Translations under genes and position numbers: made by a program
Source of the DNA: Streptomyces sp. CC0208
Lineage (GTDB): Bacteria > Actinomycetota > Actinomycetes > Streptomycetales > Streptomycetaceae
DNA length: 64,000 nt
Reading direction: 5' to 3'
Assembly: GCF_003443735.1 (NCBI RefSeq)
Contig: NZ_CP031969.1
Coordinates: forward strand, 5,766,001 to 5,830,000
Shown here: positions 1 through 7,140 of the stretch, in pieces
Numbering within the stretch: position 1 is the stretch's first letter
Layout of the letters: each line of letters begins with the position of its first letter
The notes under the pieces: model-generated
What the model was told of the DNA's origin: nothing
What the model saw: the letters and a program-made list of their open reading frames with translations, nothing else
Databases searched by the model: none

Positions 1-214
1 GGTATCGCGCCTGTTCGGTGACGATTCTGAAGTCGGTCTGTCCGCGGCGAACGACGTTTTCTTTCTCGGCGTATCCCTGGAGTGTTGAGGTCGACGGGAT
101 GGTGAAGTCGATTTTTTCGCCGGGCAGGAGGTCAAGTTTCTGGCTGTCGGCAGCTGTTTCGGCCCCTTCAGTCGAAGCCCAGTCGTCCTGGTTCTCTTGC
201 TGAGACGAAGGCAT
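1..214 (-). CDS. Hypothetical protein, N-terminal part only
   Basis: An open frame runs from an ATG at 214 off the left edge of the window, giving about 71 residues that begin MPSSQQENQDDW. A purine-rich GAGGGGG lies about 12 bases before the ATG and serves as ribosome binding site. The visible part is hydrophilic with an acidic start and has no signal peptide or membrane segment. I do not recognise the family. Codon use and the stretch to its right look less G+C-rich than the chromosomal genes further right, which fits a location in the mobile element or its flank. Confidence 0.55.
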   Translation of the reverse strand, partial: MPSSQQENQDDWASTEGAETAADSQKLDLLPGEKIDFTIPSTSTLQGYAEKENVVRRGQTDFRIVTEQARY

Positions 215-1340
215 GCGCCTATTTCCCCCTCGGTCTGCTTTTGCTCGAGTATGTTCTGATGTGACTGCTTGGCGGCAGGAATTTCGATTGACGGAGTTCT
301 CTTAGTTTCCCGTCTCGTATGTCCGGTACCTAGCCTGTTCTCGTGGTTGCGGCCAGCGCAAGTGATCGGTCTCCTGGCTTGCCGTCAGCCTGAGGGTAAC
401 GATCACATGTTATAGGCGAAAGACTTCGGTAGACGGAGGCTCCTGCTCAGATTCACCAGTGGTGTTGGGGCTCTGAAGTAGGGGTGGGGGATTGCGGATG
501 CTGAGCACGGCTGACCTGGTGAGCCGGTCACGTGCCGTGGGTGCCTGAGGCCCGTGTCTCCGCAGGCGTGCACGCGGTCGGCGGAGGGACTTTGGCCGGG
601 AGCTGCTTTGGCGCGAGTGATCATGGCCCCGTAAGCTTCCGGCGCGTCGGGCAGTCTGTGGACCTGCCCGTTAAAGCACGACGTTGGGGCCATGATCTTC
701 GAGGCTCGCGCCAAAGTGGCTGGCTAAAGTCGCGGAGCCGGCCGCCCCAGCCACGGAGGGGTTCTCCGTCTCTCATGGCTGCGCCCGCCGTCCGGCCGGT
801 GGCCTGGTGCGCGGATCAGCGGGTCGTACGAACGCCCGCGCATCTGGCAGCGTCGGCCCGCATGCTACCGCCACCACGATCCGGCCTCTATCGGTAACAC
901 AAAGCGTCTTTGACCTGGGCCGTTGGGGATCACCGTTCGTCCCCGTGCCCGTGTTGGAATGTGGCCGCTGTGTGCGGCGACGGACGGGCGGCGACGTGCG
1001 GCCGGTGGCGAAGACATGGAGGCGGCGCGGCGGCGACCGGCCGGCGCCGCCGCGCTTGCGCGGCCCTCGGTTTGATCCGACCTACTGGTGTAGGCAACCG
1101 GTGGAAAGGGTGCGACGTGGCCCCGGAAGCGGGGCGTTTGGGTCGAGCTGCTGTTGCGTCTTTCCCTTCCTGAGGCCGGATCGTGGCGGCGGTGGCATGC
1201 GGGCGGGAGGAGCGGCCGTTGATGCGCTTGGGCGGAGTGTGCGGCGGTCGGGGTGGCGATGATCGACCAGCGCCGTCGGCCGCCAGACGAGCGAGCGCAG
1301 CGAGCCTTGATGAAGTAGGGAAAGTTCTACCGCGTCGGGA
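215..1340. other. Gene-poor 1.1-kb stretch
   Basis: No frame here has a convincing start, ribosome site and actinobacterial codon pattern together. The open frames present overlap each other on both strands and encode Arg/Gly-rich or low-complexity peptides. The only structure I see is the inverted repeat at 588-731, listed separately. It could be a decayed region at the edge of the integrated element or non-coding plasmid-type DNA such as a replication or transfer origin. Confidence 0.5.
588..731. repeat. Large imperfect inverted repeat with nested hairpin
   Basis: The left arm (588-630) starts GACTTTGGCC and ends in GATCATGGCCCC. The right arm (686-731) starts GGGGCCATGATC and ends in GGCTAAAGTC, the near-perfect reverse complement with a few extra bases. 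Inside the arms is a second hairpin, GGGCAG (649-654) pairing with CTGCCC (664-669). The folded structure would be roughly 140 nt. It lies in a gene-free zone beside an AICE, so a single-strand replication origin, a transfer locus or a MITE-like relic are all possible; none is proven. Confidence 0.6.
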
Positions 1341-1853
1341 TCAAGGGCTCGGTGCGACGTAGCACACCGCGTCGATGCTCTGGCCGTTTCCGTAATGGTG
1401 CGGGGCCCGGCCGATCTCGCGCCAACCGAGCCGTTCGTACAGCCGTATGGCGGCGGAGTCTTTGGTCATCACATCCAGGACGAGCCGAAGCCCATGCTCG
1501 CTGCCGTAGCTCATGGCGGCCTGCATCAGGCGCTCACCTACGGCGTGCTTCCTGGCCTCCTTGACGACGAACAACCTGGCCAGGACGGCCACTTGGTCTT
1601 CCCTGTCTCCACTCTGCTGCATCCATAGAGACACTGCGTCCTCACCGCGGGGGCGCATGATCGCTACATGTCCGACGGTCGTCCCGTCGAGCTGGCCCAC
1701 CCAAGCGGCGATCACGTCGGTAGAGCGCAACCATTCCTCGGGGTGATCCACCCCTTCGACTGGATAGCCGTCGGTCGTGTGCACCTCCACCAACGCTGAT
1801 GCGGCGCCGGCCAGATCGGTGTCTTCGAAGGGACGAACGATCACAGATTTCAC
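1341..1853 (-). CDS. GNAT-family N-acetyltransferase
   Basis: A 170-residue protein of normal length for a single GNAT domain, predicted to transfer an acetyl group from acetyl-CoA to an amine. The acetyl-CoA site is visible as LFVVKEARKHAVGERL (about residues 92-107, motif A), followed by an LRLVLDVMTKD strand and the AIRLYERLGWREIG motif B typical of the fold. The acceptor substrate cannot be read from sequence. It starts 13 nt after the stop of the GntR repressor on the same strand, so both are probably one leftward transcript under the repressor's own operator. It is likely AICE cargo. Confidence 0.85.
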   Translation of the reverse strand: MKSVIVRPFEDTDLAGAASALVEVHTTDGYPVEGVDHPEEWLRSTDVIAAWVGQLDGTTVGHVAIMRPRGEDAVSLWMQQSGDREDQVAVLARLFVVKEARKHAVGERLMQAAMSYGSEHGLRLVLDVMTKDSAAIRLYERLGWREIGRAPHHYGNGQSIDAVCYVAPSP

Positions 1854-1866
1854 GTGCGGCTCCTAG

Positions 1867-2640
1867 TCACTCAACTGGTAGCTCGTAGAGCAATCCGGTT
1901 TGGTCGGCTCGATGCACATAACGCGAGACCTCGAAGGGGACACCCTCCTGGTCAAGGCTCGTGTGCAGTACTTCGAGGACTGGAACGCCGGGGAGGATTT
2001 CGAGGATTGCCGCCTCTTCAGGCGTGGGCATTCGTGCGCTGATCTCGTCTCGGACTCGTGTCATGACGTGCCCAAGTTCCTCTAGACGGCCGTAGATGCC
2101 GTCCTTCCCGGTTTTGGGCTGCATGAGCAATGTTCCCTGCGCTTCGTCCCATCGGAGGTAAGTGGAGACGATTTGGACCGGCACATCATCGGCGAAGTAG
2201 TGGTTTTCCCGGTGGACAACGCTCTCCTCGCCCGCGGGCACCTGCAAGCGTTCAGCGACGTCCGCTGGCGGCCTCTCGCGAGCAATGGACGGGACCTCGA
2301 CCCTCGGCACTTTGCCCTGGCGCCTCGCCTCCAGTCGGAACGGCGTCAGTCCCGTCTCGCGGTTTTTGAGCGAATAGCGATCACTGCCGAACCGGAACAG
2401 CCTCTGCGGCTCACGCACGAAGACGCCGCTTCCATGCTTGGCCGTGACGAGCCCCTGTTCGGCGAGTATCCGGATCGCCTCGCGGGCGGTGTTGCGTGCC
2501 GAACCGTACGTCTCGGCTAGCGCACGCTCCGACGGCAGCTTGTCGCCGCTTCGAAGCTCTCCATTCTCGATCTGACGGCGGAGATCTTCAGCGATGCGCC
2601 TGCTGGGCGGCTGCGGAGTCGAGGGACGGGCGGACGTCAT
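1867..2640 (-). CDS. GntR/HutC-family repressor (KorSA-like)
   Basis: A 257-residue regulator with an N-terminal winged helix (residues about 15-75; RRIAEDLRRQIENGELRSG, then LPSERALAETYG and GLVTAKHGSGVFV) and a C-terminal UTRA ligand-binding domain (about 100-250). This is the architecture of the KorSA/KorA repressors that silence transfer and replication genes in pSAM2-class elements. It is divergent from the transfer operon. One operator copy sits 16 bp upstream of its start and two more lie nearer the divergent gene, which fits autoregulation plus control of transfer. The effector of the UTRA domain is unknown. Confidence 0.87.
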   Translation of the reverse strand: MTSARPSTPQPPSRRIAEDLRRQIENGELRSGDKLPSERALAETYGSARNTAREAIRILAEQGLVTAKHGSGVFVREPQRLFRFGSDRYSLKNRETGLTPFRLEARRQGKVPRVEVPSIARERPPADVAERLQVPAGEESVVHRENHYFADDVPVQIVSTYLRWDEAQGTLLMQPKTGKDGIYGRLEELGHVMTRVRDEISARMPTPEEAAILEILPGVPVLEVLHTSLDQEGVPFEVSRYVHRADQTGLLYELPVE

Positions 2641-2655
2641 GACGGGAGTCTAGCA

Positions 2656-2669
2656 ACTGGCTCAAGCCA
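2656..2669. promoter_or_regulatory. KorSA-type operator, copy 1
   Basis: ACTGGCTCAAGCCA matches 13 of 14 bases of the fully palindromic copy 2. It ends 16 bp from the start codon of the GntR gene, so binding there would block that gene's own promoter. Confidence 0.7.
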
Positions 2670-2700
2670 CCTTGTTGACCCGGGCGCCGGCGTGTGCTCA

Positions 2701-2733
2701 ACTGGCTTAAGCCAGTAAGTGGCTCAAGCCAGT
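2701..2733. promoter_or_regulatory. KorSA-type operators, copies 2 and 3 (tandem)
   Basis: ACTGGCTTAAGCCAGT (2701-2716) is a perfect 16-bp palindrome. It is followed at once by a near-copy, AGTGGCTCAAGCCAGT (2718-2733), with centres 17 bp apart. The pair sits 40-75 bp before the first gene of the rightward transfer operon. The arrangement suggests cooperative binding of two repressor dimers on the transfer promoter. Confidence 0.78.
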
Positions 2734-2774
2734 TGGCGCACTCCAGGTGTGCCACGAACAAGGAGCGATGCATC

Positions 2775-3122
2775 ATGCGTCAGATTCCCGTCGACACGTC
2801 CGCGATGACGGTCATGCTGATCCAGGTTCCGGAGAAGAAGGTCAAGAACCGGGAGACCGGTGAGGTCGCTGTCGACAAGACGTCGGGCAAGGTGCTCTAC
2901 AACGTCAACGTTGCCGTGATCGTGGACGGTCGTCCGGACGCGGTGACGATCGTGGTCGCCGAGGACGGCATTCAGACCGACCTCATGCCGGGCATGCCGG
3001 TTGAGCTGCCGGGTCTGGTGGCCCGCCCGTGGGAGAACGACTTCGGGCACGGCATCTCCTACCGCGCGATCGCGGTCGCCGCGAAGCAGCTCACGCCGGC
3101 CGGCTCGAACGGCAAGGGCTGA
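2775..3122 (+). CDS. Conserved AICE hypothetical protein, first gene of transfer operon
   Basis: A 115-residue protein beginning MRQIPVDTSAM. The ATG at 2775 is chosen because AAGGAG lies about 9 bases before it; an upstream in-frame start would run into the operators. The sequence alternates hydrophobic and polar residues (VLYNVNVAVIVDG, AVTIVVAEDG) and looks like a small all-beta fold without membrane segments. Proteins of this look commonly precede the FtsK-like gene in AICEs. I cannot assign a function. It is followed after 5 nt by the DNA pump gene, so the two are cotranscribed. Confidence 0.8.
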   Translation: MRQIPVDTSAMTVMLIQVPEKKVKNRETGEVAVDKTSGKVLYNVNVAVIVDGRPDAVTIVVAEDGIQTDLMPGMPVELPGLVARPWENDFGHGISYRAIAVAAKQLTPAGSNGKG

Positions 3123-3127
3123 TCGTC

Positions 3128-4471
3128 ATGGCCAAGCTGCTGCTGATCGCGTTAGCGGTCCTGGTCGCGCTGGCGCTGCTGCTGAGGTGGCGCCGCCCGG
3201 TCTGGTACTGGCTGAGCTTCGGCATCGTCCTCGCGGTGGTGCGGGTGCGCTTTCGCTACGCGGCCGTGATGGAGGCCTGCCATCTGACGGTGCCCGCTTC
3301 GCGGATGCGTCGGGCGCTGGCCCGGTGGATGAAGAAGCCGGTTCCGCAACAGCGGGTGCCGCGGCTGCTGTGGATCCGCCCGACCCGCACCGGTCTGCGG
3401 CTCCGGATCAGGATGTGGCCCGGGCAGGATGCGTTCGAGTTCGCCGCCGCTTCCGACCGGCTGCGGCACTCCTTCGGCGTCCATCAGGTCACCTCCCGCG
3501 AGATCAAGCCGGGTGTCATCGAGATCGCTCTGACCGGCTATGACGTCCTCAAGCGGGTGCAGATGCCGGCTACGACGGAGCGTGATCTGTTGAAGATCCC
3601 GCTTGCGCTTGTCGAGGACGGCAGCGTGCACTACCGCGACTACCGGCAGGTGCCGCACTCGATCACGGTCGGCGCGATCGGCACTGGCAAGTCCGTCACC
3701 CAACGCACCTTGATCAAAGAACTCGCCTCGCAACCGGTCGCGCTGGTCGGCATCGACTGCAAGAAGGGCGTCGAACTCGGTCCGCTCGCGCGTCGGTTCT
3801 CCGCTCTCGTCGACAACCCCGACGATGCCGCCGACCTTCTCGAAGCGCTCATTGCTCGGATGGAAGTCATCTACGACGTCATCCGTCGCGCGCAGCGCAT
3901 CAGCGCGGACACCCCGGATGCGGAGATCGCCGCGAACATCTGGGATCTTCCCGAGGATCTGCGGCCGGTGCCGATCGTGGTCACCATCGACGAGATCGCC
4001 GAACTCGCGCTCAGCACGAAGAAGAACGACCCGCGCCGCGACCGCATCGTCAAAGCCCTGGTCCGCCTTGCCCAACTCGGCCGCGCAGCCGGCATCTTCC
4101 TCGACATCTACGGGCAGCGCTTCGGCTCCGAACTCGGCGACGGCATCACCATGCTGCGTGCCCAGCTCACCGGCCGGATGGTGCACCGCGTCAACGATGA
4201 ATCGACCGCCAAGATGGCGTTCGGCGACATCTCCCCGCACGCCGTGTTCGCCGCGATCCAGATCCCCAACGAACGGCGCGGGATGGCCGTGGTCGGCTAC
4301 TCCACCGGTGAATGGGTGCGCATCCGCACCCCGCACACGACCATGCGGCAAGCCGTGGCGGCCTGCAACAAGTACGCGCATCTGGTCCCGGATATCCCGG
4401 AGTTGGCCCGCTTCGGCCCGCTGCTCGACCTCGCGCCCGTCCGGGCCCCCGCGGTGGCTGAGGCCGCCTGA
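3128..4471 (+). CDS. FtsK/SpoIIIE-type conjugative DNA translocase (TraB/TraSA-like)
   Basis: A 447-residue hexameric-type DNA pump that would move double-stranded DNA between mycelia, the single transfer protein of Streptomyces plasmids and AICEs. Two hydrophobic segments lie at the N-terminus (about residues 4-21 and 26-42). The Walker A motif GAIGTGKS is near residues 182-189 and Walker B IVVTIDE near 284-290, followed by a sensor-like LAQLGRAAGIFLDIYGQR. It is longer than pSAM2 TraSA (about 306 residues) and close to TraB of pSVH1/pSN22. The ATG at 3128 is used because earlier in-frame starts overlap the upstream gene. Confidence 0.9.
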   Translation: MAKLLLIALAVLVALALLLRWRRPVWYWLSFGIVLAVVRVRFRYAAVMEACHLTVPASRMRRALARWMKKPVPQQRVPRLLWIRPTRTGLRLRIRMWPGQDAFEFAAASDRLRHSFGVHQVTSREIKPGVIEIALTGYDVLKRVQMPATTERDLLKIPLALVEDGSVHYRDYRQVPHSITVGAIGTGKSVTQRTLIKELASQPVALVGIDCKKGVELGPLARRFSALVDNPDDAADLLEALIARMEVIYDVIRRAQRISADTPDAEIAANIWDLPEDLRPVPIVVTIDEIAELALSTKKNDPRRDRIVKALVRLAQLGRAAGIFLDIYGQRFGSELGDGITMLRAQLTGRMVHRVNDESTAKMAFGDISPHAVFAAIQIPNERRGMAVVGYSTGEWVRIRTPHTTMRQAVAACNKYAHLVPDIPELARFGPLLDLAPVRAPAVAEAA

Positions 4472-4553
4472 ACCCTCCCCGCTCCACGGCCGGCGTGACC
4501 GCCCTCGCGCCAGATCCCTACCCGAGCCATGCCTAAAGGAGGGAGAGCCTGCC

Positions 4554-4766
4554 ATGTGCCCCCGCTGCGATGACTTCGCCCGCACCGTGCGGATGCTCGG
4601 CTCCCTGGCCCTGTACGCCGATGCCGACGGCTCCGACCTGCTGTTCGTGGAACTGGTCGGCCCTGCGCTCGCCGCGTCCCTGCCGGAGCCGCCGCCCGGC
4701 TTCCTGCCGCCCAGTTACGACCCGAACGAGGGCCCCGAGTACCCCGGCGAGGGGTGGACGCCGTGA
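4554..4766 (+). CDS. Small Cys-motif protein of the transfer operon
   Basis: A 70-residue protein starting MCPRCDDFARTV, with a strong AAAGGAGGGAG ribosome site ending about 10 bases before the ATG. It has only one CxxC pair, so it could bind metal as a dimer or with partner proteins. The middle is hydrophobic (LFVELVGPALAASL) and the tail is Pro/Gly/Glu-rich. Its stop codon overlaps the GTG of the next gene (GTGA). Function unknown; small proteins of this sort are common in AICE transfer operons. Confidence 0.75.
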   Translation: MCPRCDDFARTVRMLGSLALYADADGSDLLFVELVGPALAASLPEPPPGFLPPSYDPNEGPEYPGEGWTP

Positions 4767-4963
4767 CCGCCGCGAAGAAGACGACCGCCCGCCGTAAGGC
4801 CACCGCTCCGAAGCCGGAGCCGGCCGTGTGCCCGGACTGCGACGGCAAAGGCGAGATCACCGAAACCGTCCAGGTCGGCGGCCGTAAGAAGCGCCTTACC
4901 GACGACCAGCAAGCCGCCCTCTGCGTGACGTGCTGGGGCTCCGGCGAAGCCCCCACCGACTGA
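4763..4963 (+). CDS. Small DnaJ-type zinc-ribbon protein
   Basis: A 66-residue basic protein. After an Ala/Lys-rich start comes CPDCDGKGEI and, about 30 residues later, CVTCWGSGEA. This is the paired CxxCxGxG pattern of the DnaJ cysteine-rich zinc module. The GTG at 4763 overlaps the previous stop, implying translational coupling; a GTG three codons earlier is also possible. No J-domain is present. Possible role in binding DNA or a partner protein during transfer; not established. Confidence 0.75.
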   Translation: MTAAKKTTARRKATAPKPEPAVCPDCDGKGEITETVQVGGRKKRLTDDQQAALCVTCWGSGEAPTD

Positions 4964-5036
4964 CCCCGCCAGGACAGGGCGGCCGGACCTGACCCCCGCC
5001 CCTCCCTGGCCCAACTCCTCTGAAGGAGGTGAAGAC

Positions 5037-5720
5037 ATGACCCGCTCGATTCGCCCCGACGCCGTGCTCGTGCAGGCCGTGATCGCCGGCGCCCTGTCCT
5101 TCGCCCACCTGCACGACCTCGCCGCCGCGGCCGGACAGACCGGCTGGAAAGCCTGGGCCTACCCGATCAGCGTCGACCTGCTCTTGGTGGCTGCATGGCG
5201 CCGGCTGCGCGCCGATGGCCCGTCTCGGCTGGCCTGGTGCTGGTTCCTGATCGCCCTCATCGCCTCGCTGGGCGCCAACGTCGCCACGGCCGGCTTCCTC
5301 GACCTCGCCCACCCGCCCGCCTGGCTGCGCTTCGGCGTCGCCGGCTGGCCCGCCCTCGCCTTCCTCGGCGGCACCCTCCTCGCCCACGCCCCCGACCACC
5401 CCGCAGACACGATGGACACGGCCCCGCCGCCCGTCCCGGCCGTCCTCGACGTGGAACGCGAACCGACTCCCACCCCCGCACCGACCCCAGAGCCGACAGC
5501 GATGCCCGCGACTGAGGAACCTCCGGCCCTGCCAGTCGCCGACTCAGCGCCGGCTCCTGTCTCCGCTATGCCGGTTCCGGCCGCTCTCGTCGAACACGCC
5601 CGCAAGATCGCAGCCGACCACACGGCCCGCACCGGGGCTCCGATCGACACCGCTACCCTGCGCGCCCGCCTCGGCGTACCCGCCCCCATGGCGGACGCCA
5701 TCGCCGCCCAACTCGCCTGA
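5037..5720 (+). CDS. DUF2637/SpdB-like plasmid-spread membrane protein
   Basis: A 227-residue protein with about four hydrophobic segments in the first 120 residues (around AVIAGALSFAHL, AYPISVDLLLVAAW, WFLIALIASLGANVATAGF and LRFGVAGWPALAFLGG). A Pro/Ala/Glu-rich linker follows, then a helical C-terminus (TRTGAPIDTATLRARLG) resembling a DNA-binding wing. This is the DUF2637 pattern seen in Spd proteins, which help plasmids spread between compartments of a recipient hypha. An excellent AAGGAGG lies about 7 bases before the ATG. Confidence 0.82.
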   Translation: MTRSIRPDAVLVQAVIAGALSFAHLHDLAAAAGQTGWKAWAYPISVDLLLVAAWRRLRADGPSRLAWCWFLIALIASLGANVATAGFLDLAHPPAWLRFGVAGWPALAFLGGTLLAHAPDHPADTMDTAPPPVPAVLDVEREPTPTPAPTPEPTAMPATEEPPALPVADSAPAPVSAMPVPAALVEHARKIAADHTARTGAPIDTATLRARLGVPAPMADAIAAQLA

Positions 5721-5742
5721 AATCGAAAGGAGTTGACCCCTT

Positions 5743-5937
5743 ATGGGTCTCTACCAGATCTGGAACGAGATGCACCGCGTGGGCACCACCGCGATCGGCG
5801 GCGGACCCGACCGACGTACCGGCGAGATGAAGTACGTCGCCGCCTGCGAAGCCGAGGACTGCGGCTGGTCGGCCGCCTACGACTCCTACGAGGCCGCCAT
5901 GGTCGCCGCCCGCGGCCACCGCTGCCCCGTCCGCTGA
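5743..5937 (+). CDS. Small mobile-element transfer protein (SpdA-like)
   Basis: A 64-residue soluble protein beginning MGLYQIWNEMHRVG, with two Cys near the middle (CEAEDCGWSA) and a third near the end (GHRCPVR), suggestive of a small metal site. AAAGGAG sits about 10 bases before the ATG. It lies between Spd-type membrane genes in one operon, matching the small 'mobile element transfer protein' found at this place in many AICEs. Biochemical role unknown. Confidence 0.78.
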   Translation: MGLYQIWNEMHRVGTTAIGGGPDRRTGEMKYVAACEAEDCGWSAAYDSYEAAMVAARGHRCPVR

Positions 5938-5951
5938 AGGGAGATCACACC

Positions 5952-6107
5952 GTGTCCGTGCCGCTGTGGTTCTTCATCGCCTGCCTGGGCCTGGTCGGCG
6001 TCAAGCTCGTCCGGCCGCCCTGGTGGCTCGTGATCGTCCTGCTGATCGGCGGCTACCTCCTCGCCGACAGCTTCCTCGCCCCCGCCATCGACACCGCAAC
6101 CAAGTAA
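5952..6107 (+). CDS. 51-residue two-helix membrane protein (Spd-type)
   Basis: A GTG at 5952, preceded by GAAGGGAGA, opens a 51-residue frame with two transmembrane stretches (LWFFIACLGLVGVKLV and WWLVIVLLIGGYLLADSFL) joined by a short RPP turn. It follows the previous gene by 14 nt and precedes the next by 12 nt. Its size and place match SpdC-type spread proteins. No catalytic residue is evident. Confidence 0.7.
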   Translation: MSVPLWFFIACLGLVGVKLVRPPWWLVIVLLIGGYLLADSFLAPAIDTATK

Positions 6108-6119
6108 GGAGACCCCGCC

Positions 6120-6434
6120 ATGATCCGACCCAAAATCCCCGTCAACCCGACCCCGACCGGCCTGACCACCCCGCCCGCCGTCATCCAGCCGACCAGCATC
6201 ACCACCGGCGCCCCGACCCCGCCGCCGGCCCCGATGGCGCCTGTCGCAACGCGGCCCACCGTGCAGCTCACCCCCGGTGCGGTCGTCACCGTGGCCGGAG
6301 CCGGTATCGCTGTCGTGCTCGTGGTCGGCGCCGTCCTGGTCTCGATGCTTCTCGCGGTCGCCATCACCGGCGCCTCGCTCGCCATCTGCGCCCTGGTCGT
6401 CCGCTCGATCCTCACCACCGACACCCGACGCTGA
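6120..6434 (+). CDS. SpdD-like spread protein
   Basis: A 104-residue protein. The first half is a Pro/Thr-rich soluble stretch; the second half is a long hydrophobic region (about residues 55-97, AVVTVAGAGIAVVLVVGAV then LLAVAITGASLAICALVV) forming two membrane helices. This is the build of SpdD proteins of Streptomyces plasmids. AAGGAG lies about 8 bases before the ATG. It belongs to the rightward transfer operon. Confidence 0.8.
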   Translation: MIRPKIPVNPTPTGLTTPPAVIQPTSITTGAPTPPPAPMAPVATRPTVQLTPGAVVTVAGAGIAVVLVVGAVLVSMLLAVAITGASLAICALVVRSILTTDTRR

Positions 6435-6523
6435 CCGGCCCCCGGAGCGGCCTCTGTCGCCAAACTTCGTCCGCTCCGGGCGCCGTCCCACTCCGAACCA
6501 ATGATCCGGAAGGAACCTCCATC

Positions 6524-6730
6524 ATGACCGGCCACACCCCGGCCCCGCACACCCCGGCGCGGATCTGCCCGAACTGCGACGGCTTCGCCACCGCCGCTAT
6601 ACCCTCCGGCACCCGCCACCCCGACGGCACCCGCGTCCTGCTCCACGTCGACTGCGGCACCTGCCACGGCACCGGCACCCTGCCCCTGCGCCGCCGCCTC
6701 ACCGCCGCGGGTGTGGTGGTGGCCGCATGA
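6524..6730 (+). CDS. Small zinc-ribbon protein (CPNC/CGTCHGTG)
   Basis: A 68-residue protein with CPNCDGFATA near residue 15 and CGTCHGTGTL near residue 45, again the DnaJ-like CxxCxGxG arrangement. GGAAGGAACC precedes the ATG at 6524. Its stop overlaps the ATG of the ASCH gene (ATGA). It is the third tiny Cys-rich protein in this operon, and the repetition suggests a shared structural job rather than an enzyme. Confidence 0.75.
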   Translation: MTGHTPAPHTPARICPNCDGFATAAIPSGTRHPDGTRVLLHVDCGTCHGTGTLPLRRRLTAAGVVVAA

Positions 6731-7140
6731 CCACACTCGAGCGGCCCGAAGTGCGGGCACTGACTCTGTGGCAGCCCTGGGCCTCCGCCATCGCCTACGG
6801 CACCAAGCGGATCGAAAACCGCCGCTGGTCCACCGACTACCGCGGCTGGATCCTCCTCCACGCCGGCGTCACCATCGACCCCAGCGCCAAGTACGCGGTC
6901 ATGGCCCGCCCCTTCCTCAACCGCCCCCAACCGATCGGCGCCATCCTGGGCTGGGCCCGCCTCGACGACTGCCACGCGGACGACGGCATGTGCACCCTGT
7001 GGTCCGCCCGCGGACAGTGGCACTGGCACCTGAGCGACGTTCACCGCCTGCCCCGGCCGGTGCCCTGTCCCGGCGCCCGCGGTCTGTGGACCCCCACTCC
7101 CGACCTCCTCGACTCGGTGCGGGAGGCGGCCCGTGTCTGA
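6727..7140 (+). CDS. ASCH-domain (PUA-like) protein
   Basis: A 137-residue protein with the ASCH signature near its start (ALTLWQPWASAI, then TKRIENRRW), followed by RGWILLHAG and IGAILGWARLDDC. ASCH domains share the PUA fold and are thought to bind RNA; some have nuclease or amidohydrolase activity on modified nucleosides. It is coupled to the preceding gene by ATGA and overlaps the rep gene by 8 nt, so it is part of the replication/transfer operon. Such proteins recur in AICEs without known function. Confidence 0.8.
   Translation: MTTLERPEVRALTLWQPWASAIAYGTKRIENRRWSTDYRGWILLHAGVTIDPSAKYAVMARPFLNRPQPIGAILGWARLDDCHADDGMCTLWSARGQWHWHLSDVHRLPRPVPCPGARGLWTPTPDLLDSVREAARV

Noticed and set aside
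403..1262. Several overlapping open frames on both strands
   Set aside because: No ribosome sites, low-complexity Arg/Gly composition and no recognisable domain; best treated as non-coding.
1..2640. Left attachment site of the AICE
   Set aside because: I searched by eye for a copy of the tRNA-Arg T-arm and acceptor sequence and saw none, so no left boundary is claimed.
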